Assembly: GCF_014200575.1 (NCBI RefSeq)
Contig: NZ_JACHBZ010000003.1
Span: forward strand, 1 to 64,000
From: Mucilaginibacter saanensis
GTDB lineage: Bacteria; Bacteroidota; Bacteroidia; Sphingobacteriales; Sphingobacteriaceae
Direction of reading: 5' to 3'
DNA length: 64,000 nt
The notes under the pieces: generated by a model
What the model was told of the DNA's origin: nothing
Database searches by the model: none
The model's input: only the letters and a program-made list of their open reading frames with translations
In this document: positions 35,397-43,768 of the stretch, in pieces
How positions within the stretch are numbered: position 1 is the first letter of the stretch
Layout of the letters: every line of letters begins with the position of its first letter
Made by a program: the position numbers and the translations under genes

Positions 35397-36185
35397 TTAA
35401 TTTTTTGTTAACGTACTTACCAGCGTCCTGAAATAAGCCGGGGCATATAATAACCTGCTTCCATACCACGAAAACATTTCGCCATCTACCAATATTATTT
35501 TCGCCTGAGGTTGGATTTCCTTAAACTCGTCTATATGTTTTTGTTTGAAGGGATAAGGTTCAGAGGATAAAAAGATCACGTCAGACTTTGCCAATGTCAA
35601 ATCATACATGCTTATCTCCGGGTACCTATCGGCATCGAACACATTAATTAAGCCGCATTTTTGCAGCATATCATTAATGAAAGTATCCCTGCCTGCTACC
35701 ATATAGGGTTTACGCCATATAAAATAAGCCACACGTAGTTTTAAAGCCGGCAGAATAATTTTTATAAAATTATTGCTAATATGAGCCACCAACGATCTCG
35801 CTTCAACTACACGGCCCGTAATTGAGCCCACAGTGGTTATCATATCCAAGGCTGTATTAAGATTATTAATATCGCTTATCCAAACTGGGCATATATCCAT
35901 CAGTTGCTCTACCTGGCCGCGCTCATTTTCCTCCTTATTGGCGATGATCAGATCAGGTTTTAAAGCTTTTATCTGATCGATATTTAGTTGCTTGGTACCC
36001 CCAACATTAGCTACGGTTTTAAACTTATGCTCCGGATGGATACAAAATTTAGTGATACCGATAACCTCGGCATCGAGCCCTAAATAAAACAGTAATTCGG
36101 TTTGCGATGGAACAACAGATACAATTCTTTTGGGTATCCCTGGCAGGTTTATTACACGATGTAGCTGATCGTGAAAAACAGCCAT
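35397..36185 (-). CDS. Helical-backbone metal-receptor / BtuF-like substrate-binding protein
   Basis: 262 aa of the periplasmic-binding-protein-2 type with a long backbone helix. Motifs are KRIVSVVPSQTELLFYLGLD at ~18-37, then FCIHPEHKFKTVANVGGTKQ, LKPDLIIANKEENERGQVEQ, and YPEISMYDLTLAKSDVIFLS near the end. Classical members bind vitamin B12 or metal chelates for an ABC importer. No signal peptide or lipobox is seen, and no permease or ATPase is adjacent, so this is probably a cytoplasmic family member of unclear role. It follows the WcaJ-like gene with a single-base gap. Confidence 0.85.
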   Translation of the reverse strand: MAVFHDQLHRVINLPGIPKRIVSVVPSQTELLFYLGLDAEVIGITKFCIHPEHKFKTVANVGGTKQLNIDQIKALKPDLIIANKEENERGQVEQLMDICPVWISDINNLNTALDMITTVGSITGRVVEARSLVAHISNNFIKIILPALKLRVAYFIWRKPYMVAGRDTFINDMLQKCGLINVFDADRYPEISMYDLTLAKSDVIFLSSEPYPFKQKHIDEFKEIQPQAKIILVDGEMFSWYGSRLLYAPAYFRTLVSTLTKN

Positions 36186-36186
36186 G

Positions 36187-37590
36187 TTAAAAAGCGTTCT
36201 TCTCGCCCCTTAAAGCATTCCAGAAAGTAAGGAAAACTATCTTCATATCCAGCAGGAACGACCAGTTTTCAAGGTACCAAACGTCGGCCTCCACACGTTC
36301 AAGCATAGCCTGCGTAGTCTGGGTTTCGCCCCTTAAGCCTTTTATTTGTGCCCAGCCTGTAATACCTGGTTTAAGGAAATGCCTTACCATAAAGGTATCA
36401 ATCAATTGAGAGTATTGTTGCGTATGGCTAATCATGTGTGGCCTTGGCCCTACTACAGACATGTTACCCAATATTACATTGAAAAACTGAGGTAGCTCAT
36501 CCAAACTGGTTTTGCGGATAAAAGCTCCGGTCTTGGTGATACGGGCATCGCCGCGGGTAGCTTGCTTTTTATCAGAATCATTATTTACCCGCATGCTGCG
36601 GAATTTGTAGCATTTGAAAGGCTTATTGTCGCGGCCTGACCGTTCCTGAACAAAAAATATTGGCCCTCTTGATTCCAGTTTGATCAGGATAGCCAGTATC
36701 GGGAACAACCAGCTAAATACAAACAATATAATGAAGAGCGAGAAGGCAACATCAAATAAACGCTTGATTGAGCGGTTAAGCATGTTTTCAAGCGGTTCAG
36801 GTCTTACAGATATTACCGGTATATGGCCAAAGCTTTGTATAAAGGTTGGCTTTTTAGCGTAATCATAATACTCGGGTATAAACTTAAACCTAATCAGATT
36901 TTTATCGGCATCAAGCATCAGTTTTTCAATTGTCTGCGACTCTGAATTTGGCAGCGTACAAAATATCTCGTCTACCTTATTATTGAGCACATAACTGATA
37001 CAATCATCTGTGCCGCCTAAATAAAGATGCTGGTCTTTAACTTTTTCACGGTTATCATCAAAAAAACCAACTAAGCTGTAACCACGCTCCGGGTTTTGTT
37101 TAAAAAAGCTGTGCAGGTCTGATCCTATACGGCCACCGCCTATAATGATAACTGCCCTGGTGTCAATTAATGATGCACGGTCGCTTTTCCTTATAGTTAA
37201 GAATATCAGCTTCCAAAGTCCTAATAAAAAGCCAAAAAGGGCCAGGGAATAAAACAAGTATTCACGGGTTATAAAGTACGCTTTAGTACCAATAAGTATG
37301 ATGATGGTAAAGCATATAAAACTTACAAATAACAGGTAAGTTTTAATTACCCCGCGATAGGTTTTTATAGAGTCTTTATTTAAAACATGTTCATACAGGC
37401 CGGTGATATTTGCAGATAGTAACCAGATTAAATTAAATACCAATACAATGGGCAGGTATCGCCTGTTGTTTATCCAAAAAATATACGATCTGTCTTCGAT
37501 GAAGTAAGAAATTACCATGCTTATATTAAGTATAATATAATCAATAGTAAGGTTCACTGCTTTAATAAAAGTAGCGTATCTGTGAATCAT
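36187..37590 (-). CDS. Undecaprenyl-phosphate hexose-1-phosphate transferase (WcaJ-like)
   Basis: 467 aa. Four or five N-terminal membrane helices (residues ~13-125) precede a nucleotide-binding region (AVIIIGGGRIGSDLHSFFKQ). A further helix (LFDVAFSLFIILFVFSWLFP) leads into the bacterial sugar-transferase catalytic domain: ARGPIFFVQERSG-type segment (read here as SRGPIFFVQERSGRDNKPFK), YKFRSMRV, TRGDARITKTGAFIRKTSLD, ELPQFFNVILGNMSVVGPRP, and GITGWAQIKGLRGETQT. It starts exopolysaccharide or O-antigen assembly by loading the first sugar phosphate on undecaprenyl phosphate at the inner membrane. The sugar is not predictable with confidence. Confidence 0.93.
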   Translation of the reverse strand: MIHRYATFIKAVNLTIDYIILNISMVISYFIEDRSYIFWINNRRYLPIVLVFNLIWLLSANITGLYEHVLNKDSIKTYRGVIKTYLLFVSFICFTIIILIGTKAYFITREYLFYSLALFGFLLGLWKLIFLTIRKSDRASLIDTRAVIIIGGGRIGSDLHSFFKQNPERGYSLVGFFDDNREKVKDQHLYLGGTDDCISYVLNNKVDEIFCTLPNSESQTIEKLMLDADKNLIRFKFIPEYYDYAKKPTFIQSFGHIPVISVRPEPLENMLNRSIKRLFDVAFSLFIILFVFSWLFPILAILIKLESRGPIFFVQERSGRDNKPFKCYKFRSMRVNNDSDKKQATRGDARITKTGAFIRKTSLDELPQFFNVILGNMSVVGPRPHMISHTQQYSQLIDTFMVRHFLKPGITGWAQIKGLRGETQTTQAMLERVEADVWYLENWSFLLDMKIVFLTFWNALRGEKNAF

Positions 37591-37706
37591 GTATTAGAGC
37601 TTATTGAAGTAGAAAAACACACGCTAAAATTAGCATATTTATTTAACATATAACAATGTGATAGTTGAATGTCCTGTCAATTACAAAAATGTCATATTAC
37701 TGTCCG

Positions 37707-37735
37707 CAAAATTAAAAATTAAGCAATTTAATCAA
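37707..37735 (-). promoter_or_regulatory. Putative promoter for the WcaJ-like gene
   Basis: The minus strand reads TAATTTTG at 37707-37714, an exact -7 match, with TTG at 37733-37735, 18 bases upstream. It lies ~117 bases before the start, so the gene pair has its own promoter besides any read-through. Confidence 0.55.
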
Positions 37736-37818
37736 AATCAAATATAAAATAATTAAGCAATTATTTAGTGACGATTATCATTAAAAGTGCTTTAAATTTT
37801 TGTACATCAAAAAAAGCA

Positions 37819-39153
37819 CTATAAACGGCCGTGTACGGTGTCTTTCGGTAATATCCCTTTGATATCATATATCACCGATGATTGATTTTTTTTAAGCTTT
37901 TCGTAGTCCAGATTAAAAAATTCGCGGTGACCTACAGCTATAATTATGGCATCATAATTACCACTTAGTTCCTCAAAATTTTTCAGGGTTGTTATGTCAT
38001 ATTCCAGCTCAACTTCGGCAGGGTCAGCCCATGGATCATATATCTCGCAATGGGCTTCATACTCCCTTAGTTCTTTAACAATATCAATAACACGGGTGTT
38101 GCGAACGTCGGGACAATTCTCCTTAAATGTGAAGCCCAATACCAATATATTTGATTGCTTAACAGATATATCCTTTTTAATCATGAGTTTAATTACCTCA
38201 AGGGCGACGTAAGTACCCATGCCATCATTAAGTCTGCGGCCAGCCAAAATAATTTCAGGATGATAACCCACTTCCTGTGCTTTTTGGGCCAGGTAATATG
38301 GATCAACCCCGGTACAATGACCGCCAACCAAACCGGGCTTAAAATTCAGGAAATTCCATTTGGTGCCCGCCGCCTCTAAAACAGCATGTGTATCAATATC
38401 CATGATATTGAAAATTTTGGAAAGCTCATTTACAAAGGCAATATTAATATCCCGCTGTGAGTTTTCGATTACCTTACAAGCTTCGGCCACTTTTATACTT
38501 GGCGCTTTATGGGTACCGGCTTTAACAATTGTTTGGTACAAACCATCAATAAAACTGGCAGCATCGGGCGTTGAGCCCGATGTTACTTTTAAAATATTGG
38601 TAAGCGTATGTACTTTATCACCCGGGTTAATACGTTCCGGAGAGTATCCCGCAAAAAAATCATGATTATATTGCAGCCCCGATGCTTTTTCTAAAACCGG
38701 CACACAAACATCCTCTGTAGCACCCGGGTATACTGTGGATTCATAAATCACTACATCACCTGTTTTAAGCACACTGGCCACACTTTTACTGGCCTTGATC
38801 AGCAGACTTAGGTCAGGCCGGTTATATTGATCTGTAGGCGTAGGTACCGAAATAATGTATACATTACATAAGGCAATATCCTGCACAGCCGAAGTAAAAA
38901 TAAGCCCATTGGCTATTTTATCGGTTGTTAATACTGATGACAGTACTGACGATTCGGTTTCAAGCGTACGGTCAAAGGCATTATTTAACTCATCAACCCG
39001 GCGTTGTTTAATGTCAAATCCTTTTACAGGAAACTTACGGGCAAATTCCACTGCCAATGGTAAGCCAACATAGCCCAACCCAATAATTGCAATATGAATA
39101 TTTGCAGGCGGTATAAAATTTTCAACAGGTTGATTTGATGAATGATCAAACAT
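37819..39153 (-). CDS. Nucleotide sugar dehydrogenase (UDP-GalNAc/UDP-ManNAc dehydrogenase type, WbpO/TviB-like)
   Basis: 444 aa. The N-terminal Rossmann motif is IAIIGLGYVGLPLAVEFARK (residues ~22-41). The central domain has YESTVYPGATEDVCVP, FAGYSPERINPGDKVHTL and VAEACKVIENSQRDINIAFV. The catalytic cysteine is in KPGLVGGHCTGVDPYYL. The C-terminal UDP-binding part has LVLGFTFKENCPDVRNTRV and IYDPWADPAEVELEYDI. It oxidises a UDP-hexosamine at C6 to a uronic acid with two NAD+. The VI-antigen branch is favoured over UDP-glucose dehydrogenase by SPERINPGD and the CTGVDPYYL ending. It supplies precursors for the polysaccharide started by the next gene. Confidence 0.9.
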   Translation of the reverse strand: MFDHSSNQPVENFIPPANIHIAIIGLGYVGLPLAVEFARKFPVKGFDIKQRRVDELNNAFDRTLETESSVLSSVLTTDKIANGLIFTSAVQDIALCNVYIISVPTPTDQYNRPDLSLLIKASKSVASVLKTGDVVIYESTVYPGATEDVCVPVLEKASGLQYNHDFFAGYSPERINPGDKVHTLTNILKVTSGSTPDAASFIDGLYQTIVKAGTHKAPSIKVAEACKVIENSQRDINIAFVNELSKIFNIMDIDTHAVLEAAGTKWNFLNFKPGLVGGHCTGVDPYYLAQKAQEVGYHPEIILAGRRLNDGMGTYVALEVIKLMIKKDISVKQSNILVLGFTFKENCPDVRNTRVIDIVKELREYEAHCEIYDPWADPAEVELEYDITTLKNFEELSGNYDAIIIAVGHREFFNLDYEKLKKNQSSVIYDIKGILPKDTVHGRL

Positions 39154-39216
39154 TGTATAACAACAAATAGGTAGATTGTAAATATAGTTTTATTTTTTTC
39201 GACACCTCATCAGCAT

Positions 39217-40152
39217 TTACTGACTGTAAATCTGGTAAACTCCAGCAATAGTTCTGTCTTGTGCCGAGCCAACCAGCAAAGTGGTTATCCTCTTCTCTAT
39301 CATTAATTGCTCGGCGTGGCTTGCAAATTCATCACCGTCAATAATGATGGGGTTTACGGTCATTATTTCGGCAACGGTAAGGGTTGATGTATCGGGGTGT
39401 TGTAGCAATGCCCTGCGCAAATCTCCATCAGTAACAATTCCTTTAATGTAACCGGCGTCCCCTACCATCACCATCCCCAATCGCCCTGCCGACATACTGA
39501 GCAGCAGCTCCATAAAGGAAGCTGTTTCATTAATAAAAGGCAATTTATCGGTCCGCATCACGTCCTTTACCTTGATCAGTAATTTGCGCCCAAGACTTCC
39601 CCCCGGATGAAAACGGGCAAAATCATGCTGTTTAAACCCGCGCGATTCCATCAGGGCTATGGCCAACGCATCGCCCATAACAAGTGCCGCCGTGGTTGAC
39701 GATGTGGGAGCCAGTTCAAGCGGACAAGCCTCACGCGCAATTTTTATGTTAAGGTGATGCTGACTGTTTTTAGCCACGGTTGAATTAGGGTTACCGGTAA
39801 CGCCGATAACCAGATTCTTATTCCACTTTAAAAAAGGAATGATCCGCAGCACCTCGTCAGTTTCGCCCGAGTATGATATCAGCATTACAATATCATTGGT
39901 GCCAACCATGCCCAAATCGCCATGAAACGCCTCCCCCGGGTGCAGAAAAAAGCTTGGCGTACCTGTACTGGCAAGCGTAGCTGCTATTTTTTTGCCAATG
40001 AGCCCTGATTTACCGATACCAATTACTACAAGCTTACCGGTAGCACTGAGTACAGCCTCCACTGTCCTTGTAAATTCGTCATCAATTAAACCAGCTACAT
40101 GCTGTAACGATTCAATCTCAATATCAAAAACCTTCCTGGCAATATCCTTCAT
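39217..40152 (-). CDS. kdsD: D-arabinose 5-phosphate isomerase, KpsF/GutQ family
   Basis: 311 aa. Residues ~35-170 are the SIS sugar-isomerase domain (LVVIGIGKSGLIGKKIAATL, SFFLHPGEAFHGDLGMV, LISYSGETDEVLRIIPFLK, LELAPTSSTTAALVMGDALA). Two CBS domains follow (VKDVMRTDKLPFINETASF; TVAEIMTVNPIIIDGD). It interconverts ribulose-5-phosphate and arabinose-5-phosphate, the first committed step to Kdo. It sits directly after kdsA in transcription order. Confidence 0.94.
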   Translation of the reverse strand: MKDIARKVFDIEIESLQHVAGLIDDEFTRTVEAVLSATGKLVVIGIGKSGLIGKKIAATLASTGTPSFFLHPGEAFHGDLGMVGTNDIVMLISYSGETDEVLRIIPFLKWNKNLVIGVTGNPNSTVAKNSQHHLNIKIAREACPLELAPTSSTTAALVMGDALAIALMESRGFKQHDFARFHPGGSLGRKLLIKVKDVMRTDKLPFINETASFMELLLSMSAGRLGMVMVGDAGYIKGIVTDGDLRRALLQHPDTSTLTVAEIMTVNPIIIDGDEFASHAEQLMIEKRITTLLVGSAQDRTIAGVYQIYSQ

Positions 40153-40236
40153 TAAGCTGAATACTTTACGTAATACGTTTATTAACGTGAATTAAAATAA
40201 CGTATTACATAAAACGCAATACGTATCACCCTTTTA

Positions 40237-41013
40237 TCAGGACAGCAAAGGTGCCATCACTTTATCCAGGTCATGCAATTTAACCTGATTAGGGCCATCG
40301 CTTAAGGCATTATCAGGATCGGGATGTATTTCCATAAAATAACCATCGGCCCCAAAAGCTTTAGCAGCCAAAGCCATCATAGGCACAAAAGTACGGTCGC
40401 CGCCTGTTTTGCCGCCTGCACCGCCCGGGCGTTGTACCGAGTGGGTGCAATCCATGCAAACAGGATGCCCAAAGGCCTTCATATCATAAATATTCCTGAA
40501 ATCAACAGAAAGATTATTGTAACCATACATATTGCCACGCTCGGTAAGTATAACCTGCGTGTTACCGGCTTCTATCACTTTTTGAGCAGGGTAAAACATA
40601 TCCTGACCTGAAAGAAACTGCGCTTTTTTAACATTTACTATTTTTCCTGTTTGAGCAGCAGCTACCAGCAAATCGGTTTGGCGGCATAAAAAAGCCGGAA
40701 TCTGCAATATATCAGCCACCTGTGCAACTATGGCTGCCTGTTCAGGTTCATGAATATCAGTAGTAACAGGCAAGCCAAAACGATCTTTAACGTTCTGCAA
40801 CATCTGCATACCTTTGTCAATGCCCGGGCCGCGGTATGAATGGATAGAGGTGCGGTTTGCCTTATCAAAAGATGATTTAAAGATAACAGGTACATTATAA
40901 CGCTGCCCTGCTTCGGCCACTTTTTCGGCCACCTGGTACAGCAGCTCCTGGTTTTCCATTACACAGGGGCCTAATATAAAAAACGGCTTTTGCCGTATCT
41001 GATCAAACAACAT
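40237..41013 (-). CDS. kdsA: 3-deoxy-8-phosphooctulonate (Kdo-8-phosphate) synthase
   Basis: 258 aa TIM-barrel enzyme condensing arabinose-5-phosphate with phosphoenolpyruvate. Motifs: FFILGPCVMENQELLYQVAE, VIFKSSFDKANRTSIHSYRG, LPVTTDIHEPEQAAIVAQVA, LQIPAFLCRQTDLLVAAAQT, ILTERGNMYGYNNLSVDFRN, and the DCTHSVQRPGG signature. The chain starts close to the catalytic barrel as in short KdsA forms. It is the first gene of the leftward kdsA-kdsD-dehydrogenase block. Confidence 0.96.
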   Translation of the reverse strand: MLFDQIRQKPFFILGPCVMENQELLYQVAEKVAEAGQRYNVPVIFKSSFDKANRTSIHSYRGPGIDKGMQMLQNVKDRFGLPVTTDIHEPEQAAIVAQVADILQIPAFLCRQTDLLVAAAQTGKIVNVKKAQFLSGQDMFYPAQKVIEAGNTQVILTERGNMYGYNNLSVDFRNIYDMKAFGHPVCMDCTHSVQRPGGAGGKTGGDRTFVPMMALAAKAFGADGYFMEIHPDPDNALSDGPNQVKLHDLDKVMAPLLS

Positions 41014-41034
41014 AGTTTATGATGGTATATGCAG

Positions 41035-41042
41035 CAAAGATA
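41035..41042 (-). promoter_or_regulatory. Putative -7 element for the kdsA block
   Basis: The minus strand reads TATCTTTG, an exact TAnnTTTG match 21 bases before the kdsA ATG. Only a partial -33 match is seen. Confidence 0.5.
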
Positions 41043-41198
41043 ATGATAAGCACGAATTAAAAAACTACCACAAAATTTGCCGGTTAAACCAGCTATAAAG
41101 ATTAATTATGGCCGATAGAGATTTGCGGTTTGGCATACTATTGTAATAGTGTTTATTAAAATTCGTGTTAATCCGATAACATTCATGAAATTCGTATT

Positions 41199-41723
41199 AT
41201 GAATTATTTTGAATTTTATGGCATTCCTGAATCTTTTAACATCAGCCAGGCGGCTTTGAAAAAAAAGTTTTACGAACTAAGCAAACTATACCATCCTGAT
41301 TTTTATGCGGGCGAAGATGAGGACAAACAGCAGGAAATACTGGAACTTTCTACACTAAATAATAAGGCTTACCAGACACTTTCTGACGCGCCGCGCCGCA
41401 TGGAATACGTTTTAAGGCTCCATAATCTGGTATCTGAAGGGGCAAAACCACAATTACCTGCAGATTTTTTAATGGAAATGATGGATATTAACGAGCGCCT
41501 CATGGAAGTTGATGACGCAAAACAACTGGCCGAAGTAACTGCAGAAGTACTTGCTATTGAGGGCGATATAAATGACAAACTTGCCACTCTTACCGCAGAT
41601 TATGAACAAATAGACCATACTGCCCAGGAAGACAGAAGAAATAAAATTGCAGAAATTTACTTTAGACAAAAATATCTGTTGCGAATTAAGGAGAGTTTAG
41701 ATACATTTGCGGCCCGCATGTGA
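41199..41723 (+). CDS. hscB: Fe-S cluster assembly co-chaperone HscB
   Basis: 174 aa. The N-terminal J domain (residues ~1-72) has the HPD motif in KLYHPDFYAGEDED. The C-terminal helical domain (~85-170) has the usual DFLMEMMDINERLMEV segment that binds the scaffold IscU. It stimulates the HscA ATPase to release clusters from IscU. Neither hscA nor isc scaffold genes are adjacent, so it is unlinked. The next gene on the strand is tRNA-Leu(CAA). Confidence 0.92.
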   Translation: MNYFEFYGIPESFNISQAALKKKFYELSKLYHPDFYAGEDEDKQQEILELSTLNNKAYQTLSDAPRRMEYVLRLHNLVSEGAKPQLPADFLMEMMDINERLMEVDDAKQLAEVTAEVLAIEGDINDKLATLTADYEQIDHTAQEDRRNKIAEIYFRQKYLLRIKESLDTFAARM

Positions 41724-41750
41724 GTAATTAATCGTTACTCCTGATAGTAT

Positions 41751-41830
41751 GCCCAGCTGGCGGAATTGGTAGACGCGCTGGTCTCAAACACCTGTGGGAA
41801 ACCGTGCCGGTTCGACTCCGGCGCTGGGTA
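41751..41830 (+). tRNA. tRNA-Leu (anticodon CAA), probable attachment site of an integrative element
   Basis: A class II cloverleaf of about 80 bases. The acceptor GCCCAGC pairs with GCTGGGT (last pair G-T), the discriminator is A, the anticodon loop is CTCAAAC with CAA, and the T-arm is CCGGTTCGACTCCGG. CCA is not encoded. An integrase gene starts 120 bases beyond its 3' end, the usual layout when a tRNA gene is the integration target. Confidence 0.94.
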
Positions 41831-41838
41831 CTTAAGTT

Positions 41839-41873
41839 AGGCACATTCGTTATAGCCAAAAACGAATGTGCCT
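41839..41873 (+). terminator. Terminator of tRNA-Leu(CAA)
   Basis: A perfect 13-bp stem AGGCACATTCGTT (41839-41851) pairs with AACGAATGTGCCT (41861-41873), followed by TTTT. Confidence 0.88.
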
Positions 41874-41928
41874 TTTTAGCCTTAAAAAGGCATATTTTTT
41901 CTGTCCTTCCAGCCGATTAATATTTTTC

Positions 41929-41950
41929 TTACTCCGAGATTACTCCGAGA
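41929..41950 (+). repeat. Tandem 11-bp direct repeat before the integrase start
   Basis: TTACTCCGAGA occurs twice with no gap (41929-41939 and 41940-41950). The second copy runs into the integrase ATG. It may be an integrase arm-type binding site or a slippage duplication. Confidence 0.6.
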
Positions 41951-43152
41951 TGAAAAATTCAACTAAAATGAACACGTTTAGTTCTAAACTGTGGTACAAC
42001 AAAACCTATGTATTAAAAAATGGCGAGGTATCACTTTATCTGCAAGTTGTAATTGATGGGAAACACAAAGAGTTCCCACTGAAATTGAAATGGCCGGTCG
42101 ATAAGATTGACCGGGTCAATGGCCTGCTGCTGCCCAGAAAAAAAGCGGATCCTGATGTCAATGATTTTAATTTGATGATCCGGATGGAGCAGTCAAAGCA
42201 TACGGAGATCCTGCGCACGTACCGGATTAAGAACATCAGTATCGAAATTAGGCAGTTCAGCAAGGAGAACCGCGTGTTTAACCAGCTTGGCAGTTTTGTA
42301 TCCTATATGTTCCGGGAAACCGATAACCGCTACAAACGCAAGGAGATTGTTAAACGCTCCTGGCAAAATCACAATTCCACAAACGCCATCATGGTTGAAT
42401 TTGATGGGTATTGGAATTTTCAGCATATCAACTTACAGTGGATGAAACGTTTCAAACACTTTTTAAATACTAAAGGTTACAAGCCTGGGCATGTTTGGAC
42501 AACGCTTAAAACCGTAAAGGCCTATTTGCAACTGGCTATGCTGGAGCCAATGCTATACGTAGATCCAGCAGCAGCTAACTTTTCGAACCCGGAACCAAGA
42601 TGGATCACCAACTATTTAAACACCACCGAACTGCGAAGCTTGCTCAGGGTATACAAAGGCAATGAGATCACCGGCGCGCAAAGACTGGTGCTCCGCGCAT
42701 TTTTATTTACCTGCTATACATCGCTCAGGATATCAGACGTATATCGGGCTAACGCCAAGTGGAAAGTAAACGAAGATGTATTGCACTTTTTACCTAAAAA
42801 GAATGAGCGCAGGGGCAAATGGCTTAGCGTGCCCTTAACTCCACTTGCCAAACAATTTGTAATTAATACGCTGGGTACTTTTTTTGAGCTGCCTAGCGAG
42901 GGACAATATAATCTTGAACTGAAAGATATTGCCCATACTGCCGGCATTAATAAAAACCTGACCAGCCATTACGGCCGGCATACCTTTGGTTATTTATATA
43001 TGACTACCGTGGGCAACCTTGCAGGCCTGCAAGAGATCCTCGGACATTCAAAGGTGGAAACCACTAAGCGATATGCCCATATTGACGATGACTACAAATT
43101 GGCATCGGTATTAAGAATACAGGAGGAGTTTCCGGATATGCTGTTGAATTAA
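41950..43152 (+). CDS. Tyrosine recombinase / integrase of an integrative element
   Basis: About 400 aa from ATG 41950 (MKNSTKMNTFSSKLWYNKTY); the frame extends upstream but that part has no family resemblance and overlaps the tRNA terminator. Residues ~1-95 are an Arm-DNA-binding domain of Bacteroidota integrases (NKTYVLKNGEVSLYLQVVID), ~100-210 a SAM-like core-binding domain, and ~220-395 the catalytic domain. Catalytic residues are Arg in FTCYTSLRISDV, His-x-x-Arg in SHYGRHTFGYLY, His in EILGHSKVETT and the nucleophile Tyr in KRYAHIDDDY. It should be active. It is the anchor gene of the element inserted at tRNA-Leu. Confidence 0.92.
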   Translation: MKNSTKMNTFSSKLWYNKTYVLKNGEVSLYLQVVIDGKHKEFPLKLKWPVDKIDRVNGLLLPRKKADPDVNDFNLMIRMEQSKHTEILRTYRIKNISIEIRQFSKENRVFNQLGSFVSYMFRETDNRYKRKEIVKRSWQNHNSTNAIMVEFDGYWNFQHINLQWMKRFKHFLNTKGYKPGHVWTTLKTVKAYLQLAMLEPMLYVDPAAANFSNPEPRWITNYLNTTELRSLLRVYKGNEITGAQRLVLRAFLFTCYTSLRISDVYRANAKWKVNEDVLHFLPKKNERRGKWLSVPLTPLAKQFVINTLGTFFELPSEGQYNLELKDIAHTAGINKNLTSHYGRHTFGYLYMTTVGNLAGLQEILGHSKVETTKRYAHIDDDYKLASVLRIQEEFPDMLLN

Positions 43153-43167
43153 CTTTGATGATGACCA

Positions 43168-43190
43168 AAGGCCCCCTATGCGGAGGCCTT
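43168..43190 (-). terminator. Hairpin overlapping the stop of the 84-aa gene
   Basis: On the minus strand AAGGCCTCC pairs with GGGGGCCTT around a GCATA loop (plus positions 43168-43176 and 43182-43190). The T-tract is weak (TTTGG). It also lies 15 bases after the integrase stop. Confidence 0.5.
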
Positions 43191-43430
43191 AAGTAAAGTT
43201 ATTATTTGGCGGCAATCCGTTTCCCGCTGATGCGCTACAGCGCCAAGTACATGATTTAATTGAGATATAGATGTACGATCATGATCAGTAAGCAAACCGG
43301 ACTTAGAGCCGAGCTCGGATAGATCCATTAAAAGTTCCATTAAACGGATCGGATCGCCGTCCTTATATAAATTTAAAAATTCAGCCACCATTACCGGTGC
43401 TCCAGTACATTTAAGACAGGGTGATAACAT
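43176..43430 (-). CDS. Small protein of unknown function in the integrative element
   Basis: 84 aa, no signal peptide. It begins MLSPCLKCTGAPVMVAEFLN, has a CxxC pair near its start, and continues as an acidic, mostly helical protein (DPIRLMELLMDLSELGSKSG, SISQLNHVLGAVAHQRETDC). The protein-like composition, a -7 match ~190 bases upstream and a hairpin at the stop support expression. No family recognised. The CxxC could bind a metal ion. Its place beside the integrase suggests it is cargo or a regulator of the element. Confidence 0.5.
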   Translation of the reverse strand: MLSPCLKCTGAPVMVAEFLNLYKDGDPIRLMELLMDLSELGSKSGLLTDHDRTSISQLNHVLGAVAHQRETDCRQIITLLKASA

Positions 43431-43626
43431 AAGACAGGAAGGTTAAAATAAAAAAAGACGTAACCGAGATTCTCTTGCAACTTCAAGGCCTACCAAAGCC
43501 CATCCCACGCAAAAGCTCAGCTACGCCTTATCGGCGTACTAATTTTTGCGCTGCATGAGATTTGAAATTTTTGGTAGTTTAGAAGTTCAGCAACACTTAG
43601 TACAATATCTTAAGTGTACAAAAGTA
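43431..43626 (-). promoter_or_regulatory. Promoter and structured ~180-base leader of the 84-aa gene (or a separate small RNA)
   Basis: On the minus strand a TACTTTTG element (43619-43626) would start transcription near 43612. Downstream lies a nested hairpin: CGCAAAA/TTTTGCG (43508-43514 with 43544-43550) encloses TACGCC/GGCGTA (43522-43527 with 43533-43538). A further CACTTA/TAAGTG dyad lies near the start of the leader. No open frame fills it. The structure is too elaborate for a plain spacer, but no known RNA family was recognised. Confidence 0.45.
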
Positions 43627-43768
43627 AATAATTTTCTTAAACAGGAGGCTTCATATTTGCAGTTTAAAGGTCAATAGGGGATTGTTTTAAACGGGAGTAA
43701 AATAGATTTGGTTACACCTTTTTAGAATAAAGAATAATTATATTAAATTATAATATATCTGAAGTTAA

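Noticed and set aside
43431..43626. Structured RNA considered as a retron msr-msd
   Set aside because: No reverse transcriptase gene is present in the element.
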